Below, piece after piece: positions 33,179-42,687 of a DNA stretch of 52,949 bases (positions are counted from its first letter, which is position 1; each line of letters starts with the position of its first letter). The notes beneath the pieces are model-generated. The model was not told where the DNA came from, made no database searches, and saw only the letters and a list, made by a program, of their open reading frames with translations. Source of the stretch: WHSP01 sp964424945 (GTDB lineage: Bacteria > Gemmatimonadota > Gemmatimonadetes > Longimicrobiales > Longimicrobiaceae). The DNA is taken from the NCBI GenBank assembly GCA_964424945.1, contig CAYRLB010000014.1, positions 1 to 52,949 of the forward strand, written 5' to 3'. A program made the position numbers and the translations under genes.

Positions 33179-33706
33179 TCAGCGCAGCCTGAAAACATCC
33201 ACCCGGCCATCCATCGTCTGATCGATCAGCTCGGCGAGGATCATGCTACCGGACCATATCGTCAGCATCTGTCCGCCGCCGGGTGCGGCGCTCCACGTGC
33301 CGTGGAGTGGCTCGCGGGCGCCCATGTCGTAACCGCGCTGCTGCACACGGCCGAACACCACGTCGCCGATCTGTTCGAGGATGCCCCTCTGGTTCAACCG
33401 CTCGTTCCGGCGCGGGTTCCGGAAGATGATGTCATCGATCCGGTATCCCGAGCCGAAGCCCTTCTCCCTGCACCACTGGCGGCCATGGACCGGATGACCC
33501 TGACCATTCTGGCAGAAGGGAGGGCCAGCCGCTCCTCGCCGATCATCACGGCCCTCGCCCGGGCGGCCGAGAACATCCCAGATATCTCCGCCGCGGTCGC
33601 GGTCGGAATCCCGCCGCGATTGCCCTCGCCCCTGCGCGTCGAGGTCGGCCGGCCCCGCGACGCTGAGCGTCAGCAGAGCCAGAAGGACAAGTCCGATCCT
33701 GTTCAT
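33179..33706 (-). CDS. Uncharacterised secreted protein
   Basis: 175 residues with a clear signal peptide (MNRIGLVLLALLTLSVAGPA, likely cleaved near LDAQ). An Arg/Asp-rich low-complexity stretch follows, then a compact segment with PPFCQNGQGHPVHGRQWC, whose two Cys may form a disulfide, and a C-terminal part with the pattern RGYDMGAREPLHGTWSA. I do not recognise a functional family. Export to periplasm or surface is likely. It is flanked by the strong hairpin on its 3' side and by 223 bases without a gene on its 5' side. Confidence 0.8.
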   Translation of the reverse strand: MNRIGLVLLALLTLSVAGPADLDAQGRGQSRRDSDRDRGGDIWDVLGRPGEGRDDRRGAAGPPFCQNGQGHPVHGRQWCREKGFGSGYRIDDIIFRNPRRNERLNQRGILEQIGDVVFGRVQQRGYDMGAREPLHGTWSAAPGGGQMLTIWSGSMILAELIDQTMDGRVDVFRLR

Positions 33707-33929
33707 GGTATCTCCCGTATCGCTGGTTCCAGTCTGCCCTCCGGCGCCAAGCTTCCCCTGCTCCCCGCCCTCCCGCAGGCAGGTGGGGACGTGCGGCGAC
33801 CTGACCGGCTATCTGACAAGTAGCAGACCACCCGGGAAAGCCGCGCCGTTGCTCATTTTCCGGGGACCAACGGTGGTGGGAATGCCTCTTTCGGGAGACG
33901 CTTTCGTCCCCTAGCAGTGACGGAGATGC

Positions 33930-35039
33930 CTAGACCTGCCGGGCCCTCCGCCCGGCCCGCGGAGACCCTGCCAGCATCAACGTTCCGCCGATGATGAGCG
34001 CAGTTCCCAGCACCGTCCCGAGATCCGGAAGTTCCGCGAAGAAGAGGATGCCCCAGAGCGTGGCGAAGACGATCTGCAGGTAGCCGACCCCGGTCGCCCT
34101 ACCTGCCGTCTCGAGATGGAGACCTTTCGTAATGCAGACCTGACCAAGCTGTGTCATCACCCCGACGCCGAGCAGGATGAGCCATTCACGCGGGGTGGGA
34201 AGAATCGCGTTGAAAAGGCCGAGGGGGAGCGAGGCGACGACTGAAACGAGCGCGAAGTAGAAGACGATGACCATCGGGTGTTCCGTCGCACGAAGCTTCC
34301 GCACCGCGACGTACGCCGCGCCGCTCCCGAGGGCTCCGACCAGGCCGACGGCCACCGCGAGGGTGTTGACCGGACCGCCTGCGACACCCCAAGGGAGGAA
34401 ACCGGGCCGCGTCACGACGACGACCCCGACAAGGCTCACCAGCACCCAGAGAAGCTCGCGCATCCGCAGCGGTTCGCCGAGGACCCGGACCGCAATCAGC
34501 GCCGCAAAGACAGGGTTGGTGTACTGGATGACCGTCGCCTCCGCGAGGGGGAGATTCACGACGGCGAAGTAGAAGCCGCTCAGCCCCACGAATCCGACCA
34601 GGCCTCGCGTGACGAGCAGGCGCCGGTCATTCCCCCAGAGCGGCACGCCCGCGCGCCGCACCGCCCAATAGCTGAGCACGAGCGTGATGACCGCCCGGAC
34701 CAGCACCACTTCCTGGCTGGGGAGCCGCTGACCGGCCACCTTCACCAGGAGGCTCATGAGGCTGAAGAAGAAGGCCCCCGCCGCCATGTAGCGAATGCCC
34801 AGAGATAGTCCGCCGCGGCTCTGCCCTGCCTCGAAAGCCTTTTCCTCCTCGCCGCTCTCGAGCGTAACGACGCCCGCGACCTCCCCCTCCAGCTCAGGCG
34901 TCGACGCTACGATTTCATGCGATGGGATCGGAGGGAGGGGGGCCGCATCCGGACGGGGCGTGGCCTGGCCTCGGCCGAGTGGGTCATCCGCTTCCTCGGC
35001 CGGTCGGTCAGCTTCTGTGGGGGGTTGTTCAGCCATCAT
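33930..35039 (-). CDS. EamA-family (DMT) transporter
   Basis: Inner-membrane transporter of the drug/metabolite superfamily, 369 residues. A hydrophilic, Pro/Glu-rich N-terminus of about 80 residues precedes ten predicted membrane helices in two EamA repeats. Landmarks are LVRAVITLVLSYWAVRRAG, LAEATVIQYTNPVFAALIA and LRMRELLWVLVSLVGVVVV in the first half, and AEHPMVIVFY-type helices and TVLGTALIIGGTLMLAG in the second. The long soluble N-terminus is unusual and could be a start error, but no good ATG lies nearer the first helix. ATG-ATG at 35039 lacks a clear Shine-Dalgarno. Substrate unknown. Confidence 0.92.
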   Translation of the reverse strand: MMAEQPPTEADRPAEEADDPLGRGQATPRPDAAPLPPIPSHEIVASTPELEGEVAGVVTLESGEEEKAFEAGQSRGGLSLGIRYMAAGAFFFSLMSLLVKVAGQRLPSQEVVLVRAVITLVLSYWAVRRAGVPLWGNDRRLLVTRGLVGFVGLSGFYFAVVNLPLAEATVIQYTNPVFAALIAVRVLGEPLRMRELLWVLVSLVGVVVVTRPGFLPWGVAGGPVNTLAVAVGLVGALGSGAAYVAVRKLRATEHPMVIVFYFALVSVVASLPLGLFNAILPTPREWLILLGVGVMTQLGQVCITKGLHLETAGRATGVGYLQIVFATLWGILFFAELPDLGTVLGTALIIGGTLMLAGSPRAGRRARQV

Positions 35040-35119
35040 TCGGGGGACAGGTCACAGCTCGCGCGCAGCTTTCTCGATCGGGCTCGCTGTGATGTCGCGC
35101 CGATGTCGCGCCGCGCGGA

Positions 35120-35641
35120 TCAGTTCCCCATCACAGGCCTGATGGAGGTAATCTCCCACCCCTCGTCCGATCTGGCGAGCCGCAGGTCCGTAACGAAAGT
35201 GCCCGTGGGCACCCTCATGCTTGGCGTCCGGAAGCTGTGCGTCAGCCGGACCCCTGCCGTGCCGTCGCTGTAGATCACCGGCGATTCGACCCTGAACCAG
35301 CGTCGGACGGTTAGCTCGCACCCGCCACGTGGTCGGCAGTTGGTCTGGAACTGCATGATCCCACCGATGGAGATACCGGGAAGCAGGTTCTGAAGGATGG
35401 CCAGCTCCGGGCCGGTCACGGCTTCTCCCGAGAGTGCGACACTGTCGAGGCCCGCCGGCCCAGCCCCCATCTCTGCGAGTTGCCGGATATGGGCAGCAAC
35501 CGGTATGAGAATCCCTTCCGTCGTGAGGAGGCTTGTCGAAGGAGCCGGAGCGTCGCTAGTGACGGGAGGGAGGGGCTGCGATGCGCAACCTGCGGCAAGG
35601 GCGAACAGCGCGAGCACTGCAAGATATCGTACGCTCTGCAT
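35120..35641 (-). CDS. Uncharacterised lipoprotein
   Basis: 173 residues, signal peptide with lipobox ALAAGC, then a Pro/Ser-rich linker and a domain with TNCRPRGGCELTVRRWFRV, probably one disulfide, and TGTFVTDLRLARSDEGWEIT near the end, a pattern seen in NTF2-like or SnoaL-like exported domains. I cannot name a function. The ATG at 35641 has GGAG nine bases upstream; the open frame extends much further upstream but the added part does not look coding. The 296 bases between it and the hybrid kinase gene show no gene or strong structure. Confidence 0.78.
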   Translation of the reverse strand: MQSVRYLAVLALFALAAGCASQPLPPVTSDAPAPSTSLLTTEGILIPVAAHIRQLAEMGAGPAGLDSVALSGEAVTGPELAILQNLLPGISIGGIMQFQTNCRPRGGCELTVRRWFRVESPVIYSDGTAGVRLTHSFRTPSMRVPTGTFVTDLRLARSDEGWEITSIRPVMGN

Positions 35642-35937
35642 TTCGGATGACTCCATCCTGAGTTGATTCGGGCGTGCACCGCCGATCGGGAAGCCCGAAG
35701 TTCGTAGCGAGCACCCGCAGCGGAGGGGAAATCCCGTACCACTGCGTAAAGCTCGACCCGCCGTATCGCCCCGAACCCAAGCTTTGCCAGACGGAGCCGC
35801 CCGCTTCCTGAGCCGCCCCGTCGAAGGATCGCCGTCGAGCGCTCCTCCCGCCATTGCAGAACTTCGCGGCTGAACCTCGACGCGTCCGATATGATACCCG
35901 GCAACATCGGCAAAGGATCGCTTCCGCGATGGTGCTC

Positions 35938-38751
35938 TTATCCGCATTCCGCCGGCTTCCCGCTTCCGCCGCCACCATCCAGCGTTTCCCTCACCTTCCG
36001 CAGCAGCGCGTCGGGGGTGAACGGCTTCTCGATGAAGGCTACCGCCGGCTCCAGCACCCCATGATGGACGATGGCCTCGTCGGTATACCCCGACATGTAC
36101 AGAACTTTGAGGCCGGGCCGCGCTGACTGCAGCAGGTCCGAGAGTTCGCGCCCGCTCATGCCCGGCATCACCACGTCGGTCAACAGGAGGTCGGGCTGTA
36201 TGGCGCCACTTCTGACCAGATCGAGAACGTCCGAGCCGCTGGACGCGTCGACCACACGGTAGCCCATCCGGTCGAGAACGCGGTGGACGAGCACCCGCAC
36301 CGCCAGTTCATCCTCCACGACAAGGATGGTTTCGTGACCTTCCAGCACTGTTCCGGAAGCGGGAGCCTCGCTGCCCCGCATGGTCACGGCTCCTTCGACT
36401 CTCGGCAGATAGACCCGAAAAGTCGTTCCGCGGTCGGGTTCACTTTCCACCCAGACATATCCACCGCTCTGCTTGACGATACCATAGACCGTACTGAGTC
36501 CCAGTCCGGTACCCTTCCCCTGCTCTTTCGTGGTAAAGAAGGGCTCGAAAACCCGATCCTGGAGTTCCCTGCTCATCCCGACCCCGGTATCGCGAACCTC
36601 GAGGAGGACGAAGCTCCCCGGCTGAACATAGGCGTGGGTCTGCGCGTCCCGTTCGGTAAGCGTCGCATTGGAGGTCCGGATCTCCAGCTCCCCGCCATGC
36701 GGCATGGCGTCGCGCGCGTTGACGACCAGGTTCATCACGACCTGTTCGATCTGGCCCGGGTCGGCCTTGACGCGACCGAGGTCGGGAGCCAGCGAGGTCG
36801 TCATACGCAGATCTTCGCCGACGAGCCGACGGAGCATCTTCTCCATCTCAACGACGGTCGTGTTCAGGTCGAGCACTTCCGGCTTCAGCACCTGTCGACG
36901 GCTGAAGGCGAGGAGCTGGCGGGTCAGACCTGACGCACGGGTCGCCGCCGCCTCGATCTCGGCGACGAAGCCCCGGCGCGGATCGCGCTCCTCGAAGTCG
37001 AGCAGCAGCAATCCCGTGAAACCCTTGATCGCGGTCAGCAGATTGTTGAAGTCGTGCGCGATACCGCCCGCGAGGCGCCCCACCGCTTCCATCTTCTGCG
37101 CCTGGAGAAGCTGCTGCTGGCTCTCGATCAGCGCTTCCTCCGCCTGCCGTCTGTCGGTCACATCGCGGGAGTTGATGACGATACCCCCCACGGCCGCGTC
37201 ATTCAGCAGATTCTCACTCACATGCTCCAGGCGGCGGAATCCTCCTGCCTTATGACGGATCCTGAACTCCGACGGCGCGACGAACTCACCCTTGTGGACG
37301 ACCCTGGAAAAGTTTTCCGCGGCGACAGGAATCTCCTCTTCGTGAACGAGGGAGAAGATGCTGCGACCGACCAGCTCTTCGGGCGTCCAGCCGAGCACCC
37401 GCTGGATCGACGGGGTGACGAAAACGAGTTTCCCCTCGACATCCACAATCGAGATGATGTCGAGAGTGTTCTCGATGAGCGACCTGAAGTGCGCCTCGCT
37501 CCGGCTCAGTGCCAGGGCCGCCTCCTTCTGGGCGGTAATGTCGCGGGCGAGGGTCGAGATGAACTCCAGGGCCCCGCTCTGTGACCTGTGCGCCAGAACG
37601 ACCTGCGATACCGGGATTTCTTCTCCCGCCTTGCCCTGGACAAAGGTCTCGCCAGACCAGCTCCCCGTGCGGCTGGCGTGGGGGATGCCCTCGTTCAGCA
37701 GGCGCTCTGTGATCCCGGGCGGGAAAAGATCGGCGATGGTGAGTTCTGCGACTGCGGCCGGGCTGTCGATCTCGAGCAGCTTCCGGAAGGCACGGTTGAC
37801 CGAGAGCGCGCGACCGTACGGATCGAAGGTCGCGATGAAGTCGGGGGTGGCTTCGAGGAAGGCGTCGAGCTGACGTCGCATCTGCGTCGCGCGGCGCTCA
37901 TCGGTGACGTCCCTCGCGTTGACCACGACGCCACCGATGCTCGCGTCCGCCATCATGTTGCGAGCCGTCACCCGAAAGGTGCGCCAGGTCGAGGACTCCG
38001 TCCGGAGCCGGAACTCGGCTTCCCCTTCGCACGTCCCCCGCAGCACGCCGCTGAAGCGCGCGATGACCTCCGGCGCGTCTTCCGGGTGGAGCAGCCCGAA
38101 AGCATTTGCACCGACGAGGGATGCGGTCGAACGGCCCAGCAGACGCTCAACCGACGGAGTGATGTAGTCGATCGTTCCGCCGGGTGTGACCACCGCGACA
38201 AGATCCATAGCGTTCTCGATGAGCGCACGGAAGCGATTATCGTTACGCTGGAGGGAGTCGCGCGGGGTACCCGGAGACTTCGCCTCGTCCTGACCGGACG
38301 GGCGCGTGATTCGGAGGGAGCAGGCGAGATCGATCAGGTCGGCGATCTGTTCGGAAGTCCAGCTTCGGACGTCGTCGCCGAAGAGCAGGAGGAAGCCGTT
38401 CGCGGCACCGTCCGCTTCGCGGCAGGCAAAGGAGGCGAGAGATCCGGGAAGGTTGCTGACGATGGAGGCAGGCGCCCCCGAAATTCTCAGGAAGTCATTT
38501 TCGAGAATAACCTCGCGGCCGCGGCACGAATGCTGATCGAAAAGGAAGTCGAGAAGATCCTTCCTGGGAGATCGACCCGCCGGCACGCCATAAGATGACG
38601 CAACGCCGCACCCGTCGGGACGAGCGACGATGATTGCCGCTGACGGACTGTCTCCAAGCTTTGCCGCGATTCGCGCCAGCCGATCCATGTCATCAGGTCG
38701 TGGCCCGCGCAATGGCTCGGCGCGGGCGCATTTCAGCAGAAGCTGTCGCAA
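35938..38751 (-). CDS. Hybrid histidine kinase (GAF-like, three PAS, HisKA, HATPase, receiver)
   Basis: Sensor kinase of about 937 residues without membrane helices. An N-terminal GAF-like region is followed by three PAS domains (starting RFRALIENAMDLVAVVTPGG near 180, then near 305 and near 425). HisKA follows with its phosphoacceptor in GGIAHDFNNLLTAIKG, an HATPase (VRDTGVGMSRELQ, GKGTGLGLSTVYGIV) and a C-terminal receiver with the acceptor Asp in LLLTDVVMPGMSG. The start is not settled: the frame opens at a TTG (38751), an ATG at 38688 is a good alternative, and neither has a Shine-Dalgarno. The output partner is not in the window. It is divergent from a TPR gene. Confidence 0.92.
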   Translation of the reverse strand: MRQLLLKCARAEPLRGPRPDDMDRLARIAAKLGDSPSAAIIVARPDGCGVASSYGVPAGRSPRKDLLDFLFDQHSCRGREVILENDFLRISGAPASIVSNLPGSLASFACREADGAANGFLLLFGDDVRSWTSEQIADLIDLACSLRITRPSGQDEAKSPGTPRDSLQRNDNRFRALIENAMDLVAVVTPGGTIDYITPSVERLLGRSTASLVGANAFGLLHPEDAPEVIARFSGVLRGTCEGEAEFRLRTESSTWRTFRVTARNMMADASIGGVVVNARDVTDERRATQMRRQLDAFLEATPDFIATFDPYGRALSVNRAFRKLLEIDSPAAVAELTIADLFPPGITERLLNEGIPHASRTGSWSGETFVQGKAGEEIPVSQVVLAHRSQSGALEFISTLARDITAQKEAALALSRSEAHFRSLIENTLDIISIVDVEGKLVFVTPSIQRVLGWTPEELVGRSIFSLVHEEEIPVAAENFSRVVHKGEFVAPSEFRIRHKAGGFRRLEHVSENLLNDAAVGGIVINSRDVTDRRQAEEALIESQQQLLQAQKMEAVGRLAGGIAHDFNNLLTAIKGFTGLLLLDFEERDPRRGFVAEIEAAATRASGLTRQLLAFSRRQVLKPEVLDLNTTVVEMEKMLRRLVGEDLRMTTSLAPDLGRVKADPGQIEQVVMNLVVNARDAMPHGGELEIRTSNATLTERDAQTHAYVQPGSFVLLEVRDTGVGMSRELQDRVFEPFFTTKEQGKGTGLGLSTVYGIVKQSGGYVWVESEPDRGTTFRVYLPRVEGAVTMRGSEAPASGTVLEGHETILVVEDELAVRVLVHRVLDRMGYRVVDASSGSDVLDLVRSGAIQPDLLLTDVVMPGMSGRELSDLLQSARPGLKVLYMSGYTDEAIVHHGVLEPAVAFIEKPFTPDALLRKVRETLDGGGGSGKPAECG

Positions 38752-38884
38752 GGTCAGGGGCAGGTGGCGCTCCCTGTATCCTGGACACCGAACCCTGACC
38801 GGAAATCAGCCCGGGGGCCGAACCCAAGATACCGCCATGCCCCTGCTTCCGCACAGGACGGCCTGAACCGGATCCGGGCCGAGT

Positions 38885-38905
38885 AGTACTGAATTCGAAT
38901 GTACT
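38885..38905. promoter_or_regulatory. Palindromic site in a divergent intergenic region
   Basis: AGTAC (38885-38889) and GTACT (38901-38905) flank an inner palindrome ATTCGAAT (38893-38900), in the gap between the divergent hybrid kinase and TPR genes. It could be an operator controlling one or both. The remainder of 38752-39012 shows no gene. Confidence 0.3.
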
Positions 38906-39012
38906 GGCCGGGAGGGTGCGCACACGGCAACATCTGGCGCAGGCCGGGACCCGTCCCCAAACTCCGAAGCAAAGGCCGTTACGACGGTCGTCCCGATTTT
39001 ACGTTACAGCCG

Positions 39013-39693
39013 ATGTCAAATCTTTTTCGGGGGAGAACGATCGATCAGGGTGCGAAGCTGGAGAAAGAGCTCGAGACGCTCGAGCTCCAGGCGGCGAATG
39101 CATCCCCGGGATATGAAACCCAGTTCCTGAACCGGGCCGGCAATCTCTGCGTCGAGGCGGGGCAGGCTCCCCGCGCCCTCGGATATTACGGTCGTGCAAT
39201 CGACGCCTACCTCGAGTCGGGTCGCTTCAGTGCTGCCGAGGTTCTCTGTCGCAAGCTCCTCCAGATCTCCCCACGGGCTGTGCGCGCACGCTGCACCCTC
39301 GCATGGCTCGCGCTGGGGAAGGGCTTCAAGGAGAATACCCGCCAGGAGATCGAGCAGTATGTCGAAGCGGCCGAGCGTGCGGGCCAGCAGCGTTTTGCGG
39401 CGAAGCAGCTCCTGATGATGGCCGAAGCGGCCGTCAACGTCGACCTCCGACAGGAGATCGCCGATCATCTTCTGCGTCTCGAGGCAACCGCCGAAGCGGA
39501 CCGTGTGTACGGCCTCGTCTTCCAGGAACATAATGGTCTCACCCCAGACGCTGCCGACGAGGGCAAGCTGTGGGGGAAGTTGCTGCGCGCGGCCCTGATG
39601 GGTCCGAAGGAGCTCCAGCAGACGCGCGGCGAGGCGGAAGATGATCAGGACGTTCTTCCCTCGCTCGTCCGCGAAGATCTGCGAGGCAGGTAG
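39013..39693 (+). CDS. TPR-like helical repeat protein
   Basis: 226 residues, all helical, with tetratricopeptide-like pairs: AGNLCVEAGQAPRALGYYGRA, then AAEVLCRKLLQISPRAVRA and later helices. No signal peptide; the protein is probably a cytoplasmic scaffold. The ATG at 39013 follows an open but non-coding upstream stretch and begins MSNLFRGRTIDQG. It precedes the dienoyl-CoA reductase gene by 30 bases and is likely co-transcribed with it and cinA. No specific partner is known. Confidence 0.8.
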   Translation: MSNLFRGRTIDQGAKLEKELETLELQAANASPGYETQFLNRAGNLCVEAGQAPRALGYYGRAIDAYLESGRFSAAEVLCRKLLQISPRAVRARCTLAWLALGKGFKENTRQEIEQYVEAAERAGQQRFAAKQLLMMAEAAVNVDLRQEIADHLLRLEATAEADRVYGLVFQEHNGLTPDAADEGKLWGKLLRAALMGPKELQQTRGEAEDDQDVLPSLVREDLRGR

Positions 39694-39723
39694 TGTCACA
39701 CAGAACCCCCGACCGGATACCGC

Positions 39724-40566
39724 ATGTTTGCTGACGATCTGCTGAAGGATCGGGTCGTTCTCGTGACCGGAGGCGGCTCCGGACTGGGACTCTCCATGAC
39801 CCGACGGTTCCTGGAGCTGGGCGCGAAGGTGGGGATCGTCGGGCGGAGCCCGGAGCGACTCGCTGCCGCGATGCAGACCCTCGACGTTCCCGAGAACCGG
39901 AAGGCGGCCCACCACGCCGACGTCCGCGAAGCAGAGGAGATCGACCTCGCCATCGGCGCGATCACCGATGAGCTGGGACCCATCGACATCCTCGTCAACA
40001 ACGCGGCCGGCAACTTCCTGGCAGCGAGCGAGGATCTGTCCCCTCGCGGGTTCGACGCCGTGGTGCGTACGGTTCTGCACGGCACCTTCCACGCGAGCCA
40101 CAGCGTAGGCCGACGCCTGATCGAAGCCGGCCGATCCGGAACGATTCTGAATGTGGTCACGACGTACGCGTGGACGGGATCGGCGTTCGTGCTCCCTTCG
40201 GCCGTTGCCAAAGCGGGCGTTCTCGCAATGACACGGTCTCTTGCGGTCGAGTGGGCTACCTACGGGATCCGAGTCAATGCGATCGCCCCGGGGCCCTTCC
40301 CGACCGATGGCGCGTGGTCGGCGCTGATGCCGACGCAGGAGATCGAGGAGGGTGCGCGTGAGAGGATCCCGATGGGCCGCTTCGGCGATCATGGCGAGCT
40401 CGCCAACCTCGCCGCCTTCCTCGTCTCCGGAGCGGCGCCCTTCATCAATGGGGAGTGCGTGACGATCGATGGCGGGGAATGGCTCGCTTCAGGCGGCGAA
40501 TTCAATCACCTCACGCGCATGCCGCGCGAAGAGGTGAAGAACTTCATGCGTAAGATGCGTGGCTGA
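39724..40566 (+). CDS. 2,4-dienoyl-CoA reductase-like SDR
   Basis: NADPH-dependent short-chain reductase of 280 residues close to the mitochondrial DECR1 type rather than the usual SDR. The nucleotide motif is VTGGGSGLGLSM, the NNAAGNF loop follows, and the active-site segment GSAFVLPSAVAKAGV has Ser where standard SDRs have Tyr in YxxxK, as in DECR1. The C-terminal GGEWLASGGEFNHL also matches DECR1. It should reduce the double bonds of polyunsaturated acyl-CoA esters during beta-oxidation. Its stop overlaps the cinA start by eight bases. Confidence 0.92.
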   Translation: MFADDLLKDRVVLVTGGGSGLGLSMTRRFLELGAKVGIVGRSPERLAAAMQTLDVPENRKAAHHADVREAEEIDLAIGAITDELGPIDILVNNAAGNFLAASEDLSPRGFDAVVRTVLHGTFHASHSVGRRLIEAGRSGTILNVVTTYAWTGSAFVLPSAVAKAGVLAMTRSLAVEWATYGIRVNAIAPGPFPTDGAWSALMPTQEIEEGARERIPMGRFGDHGELANLAAFLVSGAAPFINGECVTIDGGEWLASGGEFNHLTRMPREEVKNFMRKMRG

Positions 40567-41854
40567 CCGAAACGAACGCGCACTCAGCGCGATGATCCTG
40601 GCGATCGGGGATGAGATCGTCACGGGCACCACCACGGATACGAACAGCGGCTTTCTTGCCCAGCTTCTGAGGTCTGTCGGAATCGAGATCGCCGGCTTCA
40701 TCACCGTTGCCGACGACCCGGCCGCCATCCGGCGCGCGCTCGCCCGCGCGCTCGACGACGCCGATCTCGCGCTGACGACGGGCGGCCTTGGACCTACCGC
40801 GGACGACCTGACGAGCGCGTGTGTCGCAGAGTTCGCGAATGTTCCGCTCTCGCTCGACGAACCGACCCTGGAAGAGATCGCCGAGCGCTTCCGGGGTCGA
40901 GGTCTCGAAATGCCGGCGAACAACCGGAAGCAGGCGCTTTTCCCGAGCGGCGCAACCATTCTTCCCAACCCCATCGGGACGGCGCCCGGCTTCGTCTGCA
41001 CAGTGGAGCGCCCGGATCGGCGGCCTGGCTTCATTGCTTCGATGCCGGGGGTGCCTCGCGAAATGCGTCAGATGGCCGAGGAGGCGCTGCTCCCCTGGCT
41101 CGCCGGCCGGGCAGGTCATGAGGCGTTCGGGGCGAGGACGTTCAGCGTCGTCGGGCTAACGGAGTCGCGGCTCGACGAACTCCTTCAGGGTGCCATCGAC
41201 CCGAAGCTGGGGCGGCTCTCTTTCCGGGCGGCTTTCCCGCGACTGCAGGTTCGGGTCAGCGTCGCGGCAGAATCGCAGGATGCGGTCATGGCGCGGCTGG
41301 AAGAGCTCGAGAAACCCATCCGCGACCGCCTTGGCGACGCCATCTTCGGTGTTGGCGATGTGGGACTCGAAGAGGTCGTCGGAGAGCTGCTGCGTCAGCA
41401 GGGATTGACGCTCTCCCTCGCCGAGTCGTGTACCGGTGGACTCATCGGCCATCGGATCACGGAGGTTGCCGGCAGCTCGGACTACTTTCTTCTTGGCGTC
41501 GTCGCGTACTCGAACCGGATGAAGCAGGACCTTCTCGGCGTATCGGAGGAGACGCTTTCCCGGGTCGGCGCCGTCAGCGAAGCAGTCGTCCTGGAGATGG
41601 CGGCGGGCGTACGCAGGCGCTCGGGGGCAAAGGTAGGCATCGCGACCAGCGGCATCGCTGGGCCCGGTGGCGGGACGGCCGACAAACCGGTCGGAACGGT
41701 CTGCATCGCCGTTGCAACGCCGGAGGAAACCCGGAGCTGGACGCACTCTCTCGGCCCACGCTCCCGGAGCTGGATCAAGGACATGACCGCTCAGCTAGCA
41801 CTCGACCATCTGCGCCGGATGCTTCTGGAGCGGGAGGCCGGAAAAATCGTGTAG
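40559..41854 (+). CDS. cinA: CinA-family protein (NMN amidohydrolase, MoCF-like domain)
   Basis: 431 residues, two domains. The N-terminal MoCF-like domain (MILAIGDEIVTG, TTGGLGPTADDLT) has ADP-ribose pyrophosphatase activity in characterised members. The C-terminal domain, from about residue 275 (LAESCTGGLIGHRITEVAG, then IATSGIAGPGGGT), deamidates nicotinamide mononucleotide to nicotinic acid mononucleotide. The GTG at 40559 overlaps the preceding stop by eight bases; an ATG 11 codons later is possible, but the first beta strand needs a few residues upstream, so GTG is favoured. Its role is NAD recycling. Confidence 0.94.
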   Translation: MADRNERALSAMILAIGDEIVTGTTTDTNSGFLAQLLRSVGIEIAGFITVADDPAAIRRALARALDDADLALTTGGLGPTADDLTSACVAEFANVPLSLDEPTLEEIAERFRGRGLEMPANNRKQALFPSGATILPNPIGTAPGFVCTVERPDRRPGFIASMPGVPREMRQMAEEALLPWLAGRAGHEAFGARTFSVVGLTESRLDELLQGAIDPKLGRLSFRAAFPRLQVRVSVAAESQDAVMARLEELEKPIRDRLGDAIFGVGDVGLEEVVGELLRQQGLTLSLAESCTGGLIGHRITEVAGSSDYFLLGVVAYSNRMKQDLLGVSEETLSRVGAVSEAVVLEMAAGVRRRSGAKVGIATSGIAGPGGGTADKPVGTVCIAVATPEETRSWTHSLGPRSRSWIKDMTAQLALDHLRRMLLEREAGKIV

Positions 41855-41863
41855 GAGCCTTGT

Positions 41864-41890
41864 TGCAGCGGGCCGAGCTCGCCCGCTGCA
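41864..41890 (+). terminator. 10-bp hairpin after cinA
   Basis: TGCAGCGGGC (41864-41873) and GCCCGCTGCA (41881-41890) form a perfect stem with a seven-base loop, ten bases past the cinA stop and 24 bases before the SDR start. It lacks a U-tract; it may end the TPR-reductase-cinA transcript or only slow it. Confidence 0.55.
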
Positions 41891-41914
41891 GACCGTCTTC
41901 CGGAGCTTCCAGCC

Positions 41915-42685
41915 TTGAAAAACCTGACCGACCGAATCGTCTTCATCACTGGTGCCAGCGCTGGCATCGGCGAAGCTTGTGCCCGAGCCTTCGCTGCTGG
42001 AAACGCTCGGCTGATTCTCGTCGCGCGCCGCGGGGACCGGCTCGACGCCCTGGCCGATGAACTCGAAGAACGCCACGGCCGAGAGGTGTGCAGACTATCG
42101 CTCGATGTGCGGGACAGCGGCGTCGTCGCACATCTTCTGGAACAGCTTCCTCCGGAGTGGTCGTCGGTCGACATCCTGATCAACAACGCCGGCCTCGCAC
42201 GGGGCCTCGATCCGGTCCCTGCCGGCGACGTCCGCGAGTGGGACGAGATGATCGACACGAATGTGAAGGGCCTTCTCTATGTCACGCGCGCCCTCCTGCC
42301 GGGGATGGTTCAACGCGGGAGGGGCCACGTGATCAACATCAGCTCAACCGCCGGAAAGGACATCTATCCCGGAAGTGCGGTATATTGCTCGACGAAGGCT
42401 GCCGTCGATGCCATCTCCCGGGGCCTGCGGCTGGATCTGGTCGGCACGCCGATCCGGGTTACCAACCTCGAGCCAGGCATGGTGCAGACCGACTTCAGCG
42501 GCGTTCGCTTCCGGGGGGATCATGAACGGGCGGATGCGCTTTATGCCGGGGTCGACCCGTTGACGGCGAACGATGTCGCCGAGGCGGTTCTCTTCGCCGC
42601 CACCCGTCCGCCCCACGTGAATGTGGATTCGATCATGATGAGGCCTGTTGCACAGGCCTCCGCCGCACTCGTTGCCCGTCGCTGA
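41915..42685 (+). CDS. Short-chain dehydrogenase/reductase (classical SDR)
   Basis: 256 residues of the YdfG-like SDR branch. Cofactor motif TGASAGIGEACARAFAAG, the NNAGLARGLDPV loop, and the active triad Ser in ISSTAGKD with Tyr and Lys in AVYCSTKAAVDAIS. NADP preference is suggested by the Arg after the second strand (VARRGDR). The start is TTG at 41915, the only one keeping the first strand (NLTDRIVFITG). It ends two bases before plsC, so the two are translated together. Substrate unknown; serine or 3-hydroxy acid dehydrogenases are in this branch. Confidence 0.92.
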   Translation: MKNLTDRIVFITGASAGIGEACARAFAAGNARLILVARRGDRLDALADELEERHGREVCRLSLDVRDSGVVAHLLEQLPPEWSSVDILINNAGLARGLDPVPAGDVREWDEMIDTNVKGLLYVTRALLPGMVQRGRGHVINISSTAGKDIYPGSAVYCSTKAAVDAISRGLRLDLVGTPIRVTNLEPGMVQTDFSGVRFRGDHERADALYAGVDPLTANDVAEAVLFAATRPPHVNVDSIMMRPVAQASAALVARR

Positions 42686-42687
42686 AG

